Source of the DNA: Candidatus Kaiserbacteria bacterium
GTDB lineage: Bacteria; Patescibacteriota; Minisyncoccia; Phycocordibacterales; UBA2100
NCBI GenBank assembly: GCA_021413775.1
Contig: JAIOPS010000043.1
Span: 1 to 52,040, forward strand
Direction of reading: 5' to 3'
Length of the DNA: 52,040 nucleotides
The position numbers and the translations under genes were made by a program. The first letter of the stretch is position 1, and each line of letters opens with the position of its first letter. Below, piece by piece: positions 38,550 through 46,911 of the stretch. The notes under the pieces were generated by a model. The model made no database searches. It worked only from the letters and a program-made list of their open reading frames with translations, and was not told the origin of the DNA.

Positions 38550-39490
38550 ATATGCCTTTTATTGATCTTCACGAGGATGTCCTCGTCGCAGAGCGCACAG
38601 GTGCGAGCGGTACCGGATTGCAGACAGGGTTTGACGAGCTCGCGGAGAGCAATGTCCGCGTCGTTCTTGCGACGGGATTTACCGACGTCGAAGATTTTTT
38701 CGACCCGCGCGCAGAGGAATGCTTCGGGAAGGACCTCGAGGATTACGCGGCACGGATTGCGACGGACGAGCGCTTCTCGCTGATTACGACTGCCGCGGAT
38801 ATCCGCCGCATGGTCGGCGCCGATAGCGGATGCGGCATCGTATTTCATATTGAGGGTCTGAACACTGTGCGGGACCATGTTTCCATGGAGATTCTTTTGC
38901 GTGATCTGTATAAAAAAGGCCTCCGCTCGATTGGCCCGCTTTGGACGCTCAACAATCCCTTCGGTGGAGGTACGAATGGCGCGGATGTCGGCCTCACGCC
39001 GCTCGGGGCGGCACTGATTGACTGGTGCGAAAGCGCGCACGTGATTTTTGACTTGGCGCACATGAATCCTCCGACGTTTGCCGACGCTCTTGCAAAGATC
39101 CGCAAACCGCCGATTGTGAGCCACACGGCGTGTGACGCATTGGTACCGTCCGTCCGGAACATAACGGATGCGCAGTTGCGCATCGTCGGTGACAGGGGCG
39201 GTGTCGCGGGAATATTTCTGGCGTCCAAATTCGCCCGGAGCGGTGATACGTATTCCTCCGCAAACATCGCGGACCACCTCATGCACATGGTGGATACGGC
39301 GGGAGAAGACCATGTGGCGCTCGGCACAGACCTCGGCGGCATTACGAGCAGTCTCCCGTCTGACATACGCGTGCCGGGTGATTTGCCGAACCTGATTCGC
39401 GCGCTCCGTGAGCGGGGACTGAGCGACCGGATCGCCGAAAAAATCGCATTTAAAAACGCACAGCGGGTGCTCGAAGCGCACCTCGAATAA
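38546..39490 (+). CDS. Membrane dipeptidase-like (renal dipeptidase, peptidase M19)
   Basis: 314 aa. TIM-barrel metalloenzyme of the amidohydrolase superfamily: FIDLHEDVLV carries the first metal site (H-x-D with E in place of the usual D), VFHIEGLN supplies the bridging Glu, then VIFDLAHMNP and VSHTACDAL give His ligands, and VALGTDLGG the last Asp. M19 enzymes hydrolyse dipeptides and accept a D-residue at the C-terminal position. Translational coupling (ATGA overlap) with the Asp/Glu racemase suggests joint handling of D-amino-acid-containing peptides. Confidence 0.82.
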   Translation: MNMPFIDLHEDVLVAERTGASGTGLQTGFDELAESNVRVVLATGFTDVEDFFDPRAEECFGKDLEDYAARIATDERFSLITTAADIRRMVGADSGCGIVFHIEGLNTVRDHVSMEILLRDLYKKGLRSIGPLWTLNNPFGGGTNGADVGLTPLGAALIDWCESAHVIFDLAHMNPPTFADALAKIRKPPIVSHTACDALVPSVRNITDAQLRIVGDRGGVAGIFLASKFARSGDTYSSANIADHLMHMVDTAGEDHVALGTDLGGITSSLPSDIRVPGDLPNLIRALRERGLSDRIAEKIAFKNAQRVLEAHLE

Positions 39491-39542
39491 TGCGCCGCCT
39501 GCGCAGCCGAATGCCGGACGGTTGCGCTCGTGGATTTTCTGA

Positions 39543-39548
39543 TACAAT
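39543..39548 (+). promoter_or_regulatory. Extended -10 promoter, leaderless, for purF
   Basis: TG-A-TACAAT ends 10 nt before the ATG at 39559. Confidence 0.6.
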
Positions 39549-39558
39549 CGTGTCATCT

Positions 39559-41031
39559 ATGGCAGAAGACATCGGAGAAAAGTGCGCGGTCTTCGGTGTC
39601 TACGGTCGCGGGCTCGATGTGGCCCGCATCTCATTTTTCGGACTCTATGCGCTTCAGCACCGCGGGCAGGAGAGTGCGGGTGTCGCGACCTCCGACGGCG
39701 AGACGGTCTGTCTCCACAAGGGTATGGGTCTGGTCTCACAGGTATTCAACGAAGAACTCATCAACGGTCTCAAAGGTCATATTGGAATCGGTCACAACCG
39801 CTACTCAACGGCAGGCGGCTCGAAAGTAAAACATGCGCAACCCATGCTCGCGGCCGGCGCCGGCTCGCTCCAGCATATTTCGTACGACGATCCGCATCCG
39901 AGTCTCAACGACTCGGTATCCTTGTGTTCCATGCCGGACGACGACGCAATCGCTCTTGCGCACAACGGCAACCTGCCGAGCACGACACTGCTTGCGGAGT
40001 ATCTGACGTCGAAACATATCGAACATGCCGAGTTCTCCGACTCGCGGATGATAGTAGAAGCGATTGCCGCTCAGATGAGAGAGGGGAATGATTTGGAAGC
40101 AGCCATCCGGCTGACATACCCGCTTATGACGGGCGCCTTTTCTATCCTGATTATGTCCAAGGAGAAACTCGTGGCGATTCGTGACGCATGCGGAATCAGG
40201 CCGTTGTCGGTCGCACGGTTAAATGGAGGCTATGTTATCGCATCCGAGACATGCGCGTTCAGCCCCGTCGGTGCGACGTTCGTGAGAGATGTCGAAGCGG
40301 GTGAAATGGTCGTCATCGACGAGAAGGGACTCCATGCGGAGCAGCTGGCACCGGCGAATCCGAAATTCGATATTTTTGAATTCGTATATTTTGCGCGGCC
40401 CGATAGTGAATTGCTCGGGAAATCCGTGTACAGCGTACGCAGAAATTTCGGCATGCAGCTTGCCCGCGAGTGCTCGATAGCCGCGGATGTGGTGATTCCG
40501 GTCCCGGAAACCGCCGTTCCGTCGGCCATCGGGTATGCGAATGAAAGCGGCATCCCTCTCGAGATGGCGCTCACAAAAAACCGCTACATTCACCGTACGT
40601 TTATCCAACCGGAGCAGCATATACGCGAGCAGGGAGTGCGTGCGAAGCTCACGCCCATAGAGGGTCTCATCCGCGGAAAACGCGTCGTAGTCATGGACGA
40701 TTCCATCGTCCGCGGTACGACATCGCGTCAAATAGTGAAGATGCTCTTTGACGCGGGTGCTTCCGAGGTGCATTTTCTCGTAGCGTCACCGCCGGTGAAA
40801 TTCCCCGACTTTTACGGCATAGATACACCGCGTCAAAAGGATCTTATTGCCGCAGTGAAATCGGTTGAGGAAATACGCGAGTACCTTGGCGCCACTTCGC
40901 TTCAGTTTCTCTCATACGAAGGCATGATTCAGGCTACGGGCTTGCCCGAAGAGGTTTTTTGCACCTCTTTTTTCACCGGAAATTATCCCATCGATATCCG
41001 GGAAAGAGCTGCGGAGGTGAATAAAATCTGA
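39559..41031 (+). CDS. purF: Amidophosphoribosyltransferase
   Basis: 490 aa. The N-terminal nucleophile glutaminase starts after an 8-residue propeptide (MAEDIGEK) at Cys9 (CAVFGVYG). Landmarks: LQHRGQESAGVAT, GHIGIGHNRYSTAG, AHNGNLPSTT, FSDSRMI and RDACGIRPL. The phosphoribosyltransferase half has VIPVPETAVPSAIGYA, RTFIQPEQHIREQGVRAKL and the PRPP loop VVMDDSIVRGTTSRQIV. It makes 5-phosphoribosylamine, the first committed purine step. No other purine gene is in the window. The start is fixed by a leaderless promoter and the processing site. Confidence 0.95.
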   Translation: MAEDIGEKCAVFGVYGRGLDVARISFFGLYALQHRGQESAGVATSDGETVCLHKGMGLVSQVFNEELINGLKGHIGIGHNRYSTAGGSKVKHAQPMLAAGAGSLQHISYDDPHPSLNDSVSLCSMPDDDAIALAHNGNLPSTTLLAEYLTSKHIEHAEFSDSRMIVEAIAAQMREGNDLEAAIRLTYPLMTGAFSILIMSKEKLVAIRDACGIRPLSVARLNGGYVIASETCAFSPVGATFVRDVEAGEMVVIDEKGLHAEQLAPANPKFDIFEFVYFARPDSELLGKSVYSVRRNFGMQLARECSIAADVVIPVPETAVPSAIGYANESGIPLEMALTKNRYIHRTFIQPEQHIREQGVRAKLTPIEGLIRGKRVVVMDDSIVRGTTSRQIVKMLFDAGASEVHFLVASPPVKFPDFYGIDTPRQKDLIAAVKSVEEIREYLGATSLQFLSYEGMIQATGLPEEVFCTSFFTGNYPIDIRERAAEVNKI

Positions 41032-41224
41032 ACATTTTAGCCCGCCGGACGGCGCCGCCCATCCGAGCGTTCTGTAATCCCGCCCGGGCTGAGTTCATGT
41101 GTTCTTCATGCGCGGGAGAATATTTGCATCACTTCCGGCGTCGATGGGTTTTGGGATTAAGAACCGAGGTAAGAACCATGCCTCGAAAGCGTCTTCATGA
41201 CAGACGGTTCTCGTAAGGATTCGA

Positions 41225-41272
41225 TTGACCGTGGAAGACGGAGTCCGCCGGGGCTCCGTCTTCCCGGGTCAA
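41225..41272 (+). terminator. Long imperfect hairpin
   Basis: TTGACC...GAAGACGGAG (41225-41243) pairs with CTCCGTCTTC...GGTCAA (41254-41272) with a small internal loop. It lacks a U-tract, so it may be structural or a factor-dependent terminator. Confidence 0.5.
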
Positions 41273-41286
41273 GGTCTGAGATTTGT

Positions 41287-41319
41287 ACATAGCCTCCGTA
41301 TCGGAGGCTATGTGCTTTC
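41287..41319 (+). terminator. 12-bp terminator-like hairpin
   Basis: A perfect stem (41287-41298 with 41302-41313) around TAT, followed by GCTTTCT. It ends about 40 nt before the promoter of the M29 aminopeptidase. Confidence 0.7.
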
Positions 41320-41361
41320 TAGACAAACAATACGAAGCCGAGTAGTCTGAGCAGACTATCG

Positions 41362-41367
41362 GATAAT
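41362..41367 (+). promoter_or_regulatory. -10 promoter, leaderless, for the M29 aminopeptidase
   Basis: GATAAT ends 8 nt before the ATG at 41376. Confidence 0.55.
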
Positions 41368-41375
41368 TTTATTTT

Positions 41376-42614
41376 ATGGCCTATACACCTTCTCAAAAGA
41401 TTCTGGAGCGCTACGCGGACGTGATGGTGAATTTCGCTCTCGGCATGGGTAAGGGCATAAAAAAGGGCGACGTCGTCCGGCTGTCCGCAAGCGAAAGCGC
41501 AAAGCCTTTATACATTGCGATTCACAATGCGATTGTTGACGCCGGTGGACATGTTCTCGGACATTACGCTCCCGACGAAGAAAAGGGCGATATGCGACGC
41601 AATGAAAGTACGAGCAGATACTTCTATCAGCATGCGTCCGACGAACAGATACGATTTTTCCCCGCAAAGTACCTGAAGGGTGTCGTCGACCAAATGGACC
41701 ATTCTCTCTACATCCTCGCGGACAGAGACATGCACCTGATGGACGGCATAGATGCCAAAAAGATAATGGCGCGCGGGGTTGCAATGAAGCCGTTCATGGA
41801 CTGGCGGCATGAAAAAGAATGGAAGGGGAAGCTTTCCTGGTCAATCGCCATGTACGGCACGCCGGCAATGGCAAAAGAGGCGGGACTGAGCGAGAAGGAA
41901 TATTGGAATCAAATCATAAAGGCGTGCTTTCTTGACTACGAGGACCCTATAAAACGCTGGAAGGAGGTCTATACGGAGATAGAGAAATTTAAGGGTCGCC
42001 TCAATAAGCTGACGCCGTCGATTGACCGGCTCCACGCTGTGGGCGCGGACATGGACCTCTGGGTGCGTCCCGGTGAAAAGCGTAATTGGCTTGCCGGACG
42101 CGGGGTCAACATGCCGAGTTTCGAAATATTTACATCTCCGGATTGGCGCGGCACCGAAGGCTGGATTCGTTTCAATCAGCCGCTCTACCGTTACGGCTCA
42201 AAAATTACAGGCATTGAAATAGAATTCAAAAACGGAAAGGTAGTGAAGTCGAAAGCGAAAACAAACGAGAAGCTGCTCAAAGAGATGATTGCGACCAAGG
42301 GTGCTGACAAGATGGGCGAGTACTCTTTGACCGACAAGCGCCATTCACGCATCACGAAATTCATGGCGGAGACCTTGTATGACGAGAATATGGGCGGTCC
42401 GTACGGCAACACCCACCTTGCTCTCGGTATGTCGTATCGCGATACGTATCGCGGCGATGTATCAAAACTCACCACAAAAGAAGCGGAAAAGCTCGGATTC
42501 AACGATTCCTCGGTGCACACGGACATCATTTCGACGACCGACCGTACCGTAACGGCACATCTCAAGAACGGTCAGGAAGTCGTCATTTACCGCAAGGGTC
42601 AGTTCGTGCTCTAA
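41376..42614 (+). CDS. Aminopeptidase, M29 family
   Basis: 412 aa, the family's usual length (AmpS, PepS, aminopeptidase T). N-terminal LERYADVMVNFALGMGKGIKKGDVV is the family opening. The C-terminal metal-binding region has NMPSFEIFTSPDWRGTEG (Glu), TLYDENMGGPYGNTHLALGMSY (Glu/Asn/His) and SSVHTDIISTTDRTV (His, Asp). M29 enzymes use two metal ions to remove N-terminal residues from peptides in the cytoplasm. It would supply amino acids to an organism dependent on scavenging. dcd follows by 14 nt. Confidence 0.9.
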   Translation: MAYTPSQKILERYADVMVNFALGMGKGIKKGDVVRLSASESAKPLYIAIHNAIVDAGGHVLGHYAPDEEKGDMRRNESTSRYFYQHASDEQIRFFPAKYLKGVVDQMDHSLYILADRDMHLMDGIDAKKIMARGVAMKPFMDWRHEKEWKGKLSWSIAMYGTPAMAKEAGLSEKEYWNQIIKACFLDYEDPIKRWKEVYTEIEKFKGRLNKLTPSIDRLHAVGADMDLWVRPGEKRNWLAGRGVNMPSFEIFTSPDWRGTEGWIRFNQPLYRYGSKITGIEIEFKNGKVVKSKAKTNEKLLKEMIATKGADKMGEYSLTDKRHSRITKFMAETLYDENMGGPYGNTHLALGMSYRDTYRGDVSKLTTKEAEKLGFNDSSVHTDIISTTDRTVTAHLKNGQEVVIYRKGQFVL

Positions 42615-42628
42615 GACGGAGAACTTGT

Positions 42629-43189
42629 ATGTTTCTCTCGCACAAAACGATTGAGCAGTACATCGACGAAAAGAAAATAGTCATACAACCGAGATTCGAG
42701 AAGAAAAATATCCGCCCGGCCGGCGTACGCATTCATCTTGCGGAGGAGATTTTGGTTCCGCAAGCGGGACAGACTGTCGAAATCCGGAAACCGATAAAAC
42801 TCAAGTACACCAGCGTCAATCTCAGGAAGAAAGCATTCTACTTGGAGCCGAACGGGTTTGTATTGGGTGCAACCTATGAGCATATTAAGACTCCGAGAAA
42901 TATTCTCGCCATCCTGGACGGCAGGAGTACAATCGCACGGCTCGGTCTCACGACTCACATCACGGCGTCCGTGATAGACGGAACATTCGAGAAGCCGCAC
43001 GCCGCAGTTCTTGAGATAAAAAATGTGGGCAACTTCCGTATCAGGTTGAAATATAAAGACCCCATAGCACTTATGGTCTTTGCCGAAATGAAAGAGCCCG
43101 TGACACAAAAAACCCAATCACAGTACGGACGAGGTCAGACGAAAGTTACGCCTCCGAATCTGAAATTCAGAACCGGACGCGACAAATAA
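42629..43189 (+). CDS. dcd: dCTP deaminase
   Basis: 186 aa, the family's usual size. FLSHKTIEQYIDEKKIVIQP at the start, IRPAGVRIHL, then the active-site LDGRSTIARLGLTTHITA and VIDGTFEKPHAAVLEIKN (catalytic Glu), and a C-terminal tail with SQYGRGQTKVTPP that closes over the nucleotide. It converts dCTP to dUTP (or, in the bifunctional form, to dUMP), starting thymidylate supply. It may be bifunctional; motifs do not decide. folB starts 1 nt downstream. Confidence 0.9.
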   Translation: MFLSHKTIEQYIDEKKIVIQPRFEKKNIRPAGVRIHLAEEILVPQAGQTVEIRKPIKLKYTSVNLRKKAFYLEPNGFVLGATYEHIKTPRNILAILDGRSTIARLGLTTHITASVIDGTFEKPHAAVLEIKNVGNFRIRLKYKDPIALMVFAEMKEPVTQKTQSQYGRGQTKVTPPNLKFRTGRDK

Positions 43190-43190
43190 T

Positions 43191-43541
43191 ATGGATACCA
43201 TTTTTATACAGGACCTCGTCATACGCGGGAAACACGGCGTCTCGGAAGAGGAACGTGCCCATGAACAGGAATTCATCCTCGACATATCGATTGATTTCGA
43301 TACGCAGAAAGCGGCGGAGAGTTGTGAGCTCCAAGATACGATAGATTATAATTTTTTTCGCTCAACGGCGCACAGCGTGGTACGAGACTCGTCTTTTTTG
43401 CTTATAGAGACCCTTGCGGATACGGTCGCCCGCAAAATTTTGGAAAACACGCGCATCAATTATGTATCCGTAACCGTGAAAAAGACCGAAATGTTCGATG
43501 ATTGCATACCGGGTGTTACCGTCGTCCGAAAAAAGTCATGA
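43191..43541 (+). CDS. folB: Dihydroneopterin aldolase
   Basis: 116 aa, normal length. Motifs: IFIQDLVIRGKHGVSEEER (usual Tyr replaced by Lys-His in the substrate loop), FILDISIDFDTQKAAESCEL, DTIDYNFFRSTAHSVV, then FLLIETLADTVARKIL with the conserved Glu and VSVTVKKTEMF with the conserved Lys. It splits dihydroneopterin in folate synthesis. No other folate gene is in the window; it follows dcd by 1 nt, linking folate/thymidylate supply. Confidence 0.88.
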   Translation: MDTIFIQDLVIRGKHGVSEEERAHEQEFILDISIDFDTQKAAESCELQDTIDYNFFRSTAHSVVRDSSFLLIETLADTVARKILENTRINYVSVTVKKTEMFDDCIPGVTVVRKKS

Positions 43542-43679
43542 AAGTGCCCGTGCGATGTGGTTGTGCGGAACGGCCGTGAGCACCCCGCAATCTTCAGCGA
43601 AGCTTCATCAAATGAGGTGCATGATGCGCGTGTGACCGGACGCAACCCGTCCTCACGGTTATCAGTTCACATTACGCCT

Positions 43680-43829
43680 ATGCTTCTCACAATAGCTACG
43701 ATACTTCTCGTGCTGTGGTTTCTCGGTATCGTCACATCCTATACAATCGGCGGTTTCATACACCTCCTCCTTCTCATCGCAATCGTGATGGTTCTCATCA
43801 GATTGATACGCGGCGAGAAAATTCTCTAA
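43680..43829 (+). CDS. Lmo0937-family small membrane protein
   Basis: 49 aa. Two hydrophobic segments with the family pattern MLLTIATILLVLWFLGIV, TSYTIGGFIHLLLLIAI and VMVLIRLIRGEKIL. This tiny family is widespread in bacteria and has no known function, although stress links are often suggested. The ATG at 43680 was chosen because it begins the known family sequence; the upstream in-frame extension looks non-coding. It follows folB by about 140 nt. Confidence 0.85.
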   Translation: MLLTIATILLVLWFLGIVTSYTIGGFIHLLLLIAIVMVLIRLIRGEKIL

Positions 43830-43917
43830 TGAGTCGCATCCGGATACCACGCACGACGCACGCAGACTTCATCAGATGTTCAGTAATTCACGATGAAACC
43901 GTGCGTCTACCGTGTAT

Positions 43918-44670
43918 ATGAAAATGAACGTCGCGGTAACGCCGGTGATTAGAGTTGCAGTCGTGCTCGTGTTTTGCGGCGCGTTGCTATCGTGTGCGGC
44001 GTTCGCGTACGCAGAGACGGCAGTCGCGCGCTTCGCCCCGCAAGTATCAATCGGTGCAAACGGTCAAACAATGGTCCGCGACGCGAAAGTAGAATACATA
44101 TCGGGAAATTCCATTATTGTGACGACGACGTGGGGCGAGATGTCTTTGAGGTGGACAGTTATCACAGATGGCTCAACGAAATTTTATCCGGACGGCGGCT
44201 CAAGAGAGACGCTCTCGGCGATACGCCCCGGCGACCCTCTCAGTTTTACCGGTTTTCTTGATAAGTCTGATAGTCGTCAGATTGTAAAAGCGACCGTCGT
44301 CAGGGATACAGCTCTCTTTCAGGAGTCCGCGGTGGTGACCGGAAGGGTGCTACACGTCAGCAGTCACGACAAAGTTCTGACCATGGCAGGGGAGCACGGC
44401 ACGACAACGGTGCTGATATCGGAGGGAACAGTTATTACGCGCGACGGAAATCCGGTGCAGCTCGATATGGTTGCTACGGGCACTCTCATACGAGCATACG
44501 GTTCGCTCAATCTTACGACCAGTACTCTCGGCGCCGACAAGATAGCATTTACGGGGTCAGCAGAGATAGTGGCTCCCGGCTCGGATGTGAGCGTCGCCGA
44601 TAATCCGGGCTTTTTCGACGCTCTGATGCGCTGGCTTCGCGGTACGGAAAGGGCCATCAGCTTCAGGTAA
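43918..44670 (+). CDS. Secreted DUF5666-like protein
   Basis: 250 aa from the ATG at 43918. A signal peptide (about 1-34, ending AAFAYAE) precedes two beta-barrel-like repeats: VEYISGNSIIVTTTWGEMSLRW to RPGDPLSFTGFLD, and VVTGRVLHVSSHDKVLTMAGEHGTT to ATGTLIRAYGSLN. The C-terminal tail NPGFFDALMRWLRGTERAI is amphipathic. It resembles, more distantly, the DUF5666 proteins at 26386 and 32901. Function unknown; surface or periplasm-like location is expected. Confidence 0.65.
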   Translation: MKMNVAVTPVIRVAVVLVFCGALLSCAAFAYAETAVARFAPQVSIGANGQTMVRDAKVEYISGNSIIVTTTWGEMSLRWTVITDGSTKFYPDGGSRETLSAIRPGDPLSFTGFLDKSDSRQIVKATVVRDTALFQESAVVTGRVLHVSSHDKVLTMAGEHGTTTVLISEGTVITRDGNPVQLDMVATGTLIRAYGSLNLTTSTLGADKIAFTGSAEIVAPGSDVSVADNPGFFDALMRWLRGTERAISFR

Positions 44671-44723
44671 GCGCCTGCAGCCGCGGTTCGGGGTTGTGCA
44701 CAGCACGGCGAAACAGTATGTGG

Positions 44724-44729
44724 TAAACT
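44724..44729 (+). promoter_or_regulatory. Extended -10 promoter, leaderless, for the 44740 gene
   Basis: TG-G-TAAACT ends 10 nt before the ATG at 44740. Confidence 0.55.
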
Positions 44730-44739
44730 CTACATCCCT

Positions 44740-45282
44740 ATGGAGAAATCATCCGTGACAATCTGGCAAAAGGCCGGCATCGCGTGGGTCGGCGTTTTCC
44801 TGTTCCGCTTTTTGCTCCTTTCGTTCCGGGCGCCGAATGTCGAACCGATGCTGGCTACCATCATGCCGTTCTCGAAGCGAATTGGCGCATTCGGAAGTTT
44901 TGCCTTCGCATTCTCCGGCATTGTTCTCTACGACATCGCAACGCTCCGGGTCGGAGCGTGGACGTGGGTAACGGCGTGCGCGTACGGGCTGCTTGCAATC
45001 GCATCATATGCCTACTTCTCCCGCAGGACAGCCTCCCGTGCCCGCTTCGTGGGCTTCGGCATCGTCGCGACACTTGCGTATGATGCGGTAACCGGCCTTA
45101 CGGTCGGACCGATTTTCTTCAATCAGTCATTTTCTTCGGCGCTTGCGGGTCAGCTTCCGTTTACTGTCCTCCATCTTCTCGGAACTATAACGTTCGCCGT
45201 GTTCCTTTCGCCGGTAGTGGCTGCCTGGGTGGCCAGAGAGCCTCAGGTAGTCCGGCTCGCGGCCGTCCACAGCGCACAGTAG
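44740..45282 (+). CDS. Membrane protein resembling ECF-transporter S components
   Basis: 180 aa with about five or six membrane helices. Recognisable elements are APNVEPMLATIMPFSKRIGAFGSFAF, IVLYDIATLRVGAWTWVTACAYGLLAI and YDAVTGLTVGPIFF (quoted as short overlapping family motifs), typical of the DUF6580/ECF substrate-binding style in which a Tyr-Asp pair sits in helix 2 and helix 4. If so it would bind a vitamin or nucleobase and use a shared energising module not seen here. Start set by a leaderless promoter. The pyrB gene follows 25 nt downstream. Confidence 0.6.
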   Translation: MEKSSVTIWQKAGIAWVGVFLFRFLLLSFRAPNVEPMLATIMPFSKRIGAFGSFAFAFSGIVLYDIATLRVGAWTWVTACAYGLLAIASYAYFSRRTASRARFVGFGIVATLAYDAVTGLTVGPIFFNQSFSSALAGQLPFTVLHLLGTITFAVFLSPVVAAWVAREPQVVRLAAVHSAQ

Positions 45283-45295
45283 CCTGCCCGTGTTG

Positions 45296-45301
45296 TATAC
45301 T
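45296..45301 (+). promoter_or_regulatory. -10 promoter, leaderless, for pyrB
   Basis: TATACT directly preceded by TG, 6 nt before a GTG at 45308. It overlaps an upstream TTG and so decides for the GTG start. Confidence 0.6.
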
Positions 45302-45307
45302 TCTCGC

Positions 45308-46231
45308 GTGCAACACCTCATAGAAACGCAACAGTTTGAACGGGACTCTCTCCGGAAGCTTTTTGATTTGGCGACGCGCATGGAGGACCATCGTGACGAC
45401 TCTCTGCACGGAAAAATTCTTGCTGCGCTTTTTTATGAACCGAGCACACGCACGCGGCTTTCTTTCGAGTCGGCGATGCTCCGATTGGGCGGACAGGTCC
45501 TGACCATGGAAAACGGAGGTGAATCATCCTCTCAAACGAAAGGAGAAACACTTGAAGACTCGATACGTGTCATCGGCCAGTATGCGGACGTCATAGCTAT
45601 GCGACATCCCGAAGCGGGCGCATCCGAACGTGCGGCCGCAATTTCGGAAATTCCCATCATCAATGCCGGGGACGGTGCCGGCCAGCACCCGACCCAGGCA
45701 CTGCTCGACCTCTACACAATTGAGAGAGAGCTTGGTGCCGTGGACGGCGCGCACGTAGCGATTATCGGTGATCTTCGTTACGGACGGGCGGCACGCTCCT
45801 TGGCATATCTCCTCGGTAAGTACGACAACATTCATCTCACGCTCGTCTCATCTTCGGAGCTGAAAATGGGTGACGACATAAAGGAGTATCTCGACGAACA
45901 TCATGTGACGTACACCGAGACAGCGGAGCTCGCTGGCGCGATGCATGAAGCCGATGTCATCTACCAAACGCGCATTCAAAAAGAGCGCTTTCCGACGCAG
46001 GAGGAGTACGAGCGGTTCAGAGGGGGATACGTCATTACGAGGGATTTGGCGGACTCAATGAAGGACAAAGCAATCATTATTCATCCGCTGCCGCGTGTGG
46101 GGGAGATAATGCCGGAGGTGGATGACTCGCCGCACGCCGTGTACTTCAAACAAGTCGGGTATGGTCTCATCGTACGCATGGCCCTCCTCGCGTCACTGAT
46201 GGACCCCAGGTACGAAGACATCATCCGCTGA
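45308..46231 (+). CDS. pyrB: Aspartate carbamoyltransferase catalytic subunit
   Basis: 307 aa from a GTG start. Carbamoyl-phosphate loop FYEPSTRTRLSFESA, then SQTKGETLEDSI (Ser-x-x-Lys loop), RHPEAG, HPTQALLDLY, GDLRYGRAARSLAYLL and IHPLPRVGEI. The GDLRYGRAARSL motif separates aspartate from ornithine transcarbamoylases. It joins carbamoyl phosphate to aspartate in pyrimidine synthesis. No regulatory chain (pyrI) or other pyr gene is present in the window. Start fixed by the leaderless promoter. Confidence 0.93.
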   Translation: MQHLIETQQFERDSLRKLFDLATRMEDHRDDSLHGKILAALFYEPSTRTRLSFESAMLRLGGQVLTMENGGESSSQTKGETLEDSIRVIGQYADVIAMRHPEAGASERAAAISEIPIINAGDGAGQHPTQALLDLYTIERELGAVDGAHVAIIGDLRYGRAARSLAYLLGKYDNIHLTLVSSSELKMGDDIKEYLDEHHVTYTETAELAGAMHEADVIYQTRIQKERFPTQEEYERFRGGYVITRDLADSMKDKAIIIHPLPRVGEIMPEVDDSPHAVYFKQVGYGLIVRMALLASLMDPRYEDIIR

Positions 46232-46282
46232 ATCGCGCCATAGTAGTCTGCGCGGATGCCTTTCCATGAGCCGGAGGCCTGG

Positions 46283-46288
46283 TATATT
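46283..46288 (+). promoter_or_regulatory. Extended -10 promoter, leaderless, for the 46295 gene
   Basis: TG-G-TATATT ends 6 nt before the ATG at 46295 and overlaps an upstream in-frame start. Confidence 0.6.
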
Positions 46289-46294
46289 GAATGC

Positions 46295-46906
46295 ATGTGG
46301 ATTACCCGTGTCTGGGCACCCGTTGCCGTCGCAGTCACCCTGATGTCGGGACTTCTCTACGGCGTGGTCCAGCAAAATTACCGTCTTTCATTGAATGACC
46401 CTCAGGTACAGATAGCCGAGGATGTTGCACTTCTCCTGCGTTCCGGTGTAAAGGCATCTGCGCTCGCCCCTCAGGAGCAGATAAATATCGCGCAGTCACT
46501 TTCCCCGTGGTTCGCTATTTATGATGCGAGCGGTACGCCGATTGTCTCGAGCGGTCTTCTGGATGGCGCCATGCCGAAGCCTCCGCGGGGTGTTTTCGAC
46601 GACCTTATATCCGGCGAGGTGCACGATGCCGGATTGAAGACCTCGCTCAAGGCGGAAGATATCGCACAGACAGGGGAGAACAGGCTTTCATGGCAACCGC
46701 GTGCGAATGTCCGTCAAGCCATCGTTGTCGTGCAAGCTGACGACGGCTTCGTGGTGGCGGGACGCGGCATGCGCGAGGTGGAGCAGCGGATTTGGCAGAT
46801 GGAAATGCTCATTGTCCTCGGGTGGGTTGTTACACTATGTGCGACGCTCGTGGCAGCATGGCTCGGCTCATCCTCCCACAGATTTATTTCAGTCGAGTCC
46901 GATTGA
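46295..46906 (+). CDS. Two-TM protein with extracytoplasmic sensor-like domain
   Basis: 203 aa. TM1 (about 5-26) and TM2 (about 168-190) enclose an outside domain of about 140 residues with a PAS/Cache-like strand pattern: LSPWFAIYDASGTPIVSSGLL, NRLSWQPRANVRQAIVVVQ and DDGFVVAGRGM. It resembles the input half of a sensor but has no output domain, and is similar in layout to the N-terminal module of the OtsA fusion. It lies 5 nt upstream of the ZIP transporter, so a role in metal or envelope sensing is possible but unproven. Confidence 0.6.
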   Translation: MWITRVWAPVAVAVTLMSGLLYGVVQQNYRLSLNDPQVQIAEDVALLLRSGVKASALAPQEQINIAQSLSPWFAIYDASGTPIVSSGLLDGAMPKPPRGVFDDLISGEVHDAGLKTSLKAEDIAQTGENRLSWQPRANVRQAIVVVQADDGFVVAGRGMREVEQRIWQMEMLIVLGWVVTLCATLVAAWLGSSSHRFISVESD

Positions 46907-46911
46907 TTCTT

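Larger units (their letters stand above)
41032..41375 (+). other. 344-nt intergenic region with hairpins and a 12-codon ORF
   Basis: No long ORF is supported. AGCCCG near 41040 can pair with CGGGCT about 50 nt later. A 12-codon ORF (41178-41216, MPRKRLHDRRFS) follows a GAGGT Shine-Dalgarno-like motif and contains four Arg codons of different types (CGA, CGT, AGA, CGG). It is followed by two strong hairpins (next entries). The layout, short Arg-rich ORF then hairpins, recalls a leader-peptide attenuator, but the next gene has its own promoter after the hairpins, so an independent small transcript is the other reading. Confidence 0.3.

Noticed and set aside
38249..39556. Minus-strand open frame of 435 codons
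   Set aside because: It is antisense to the racemase and dipeptidase genes, both of which have complete motif sets and coupled starts.
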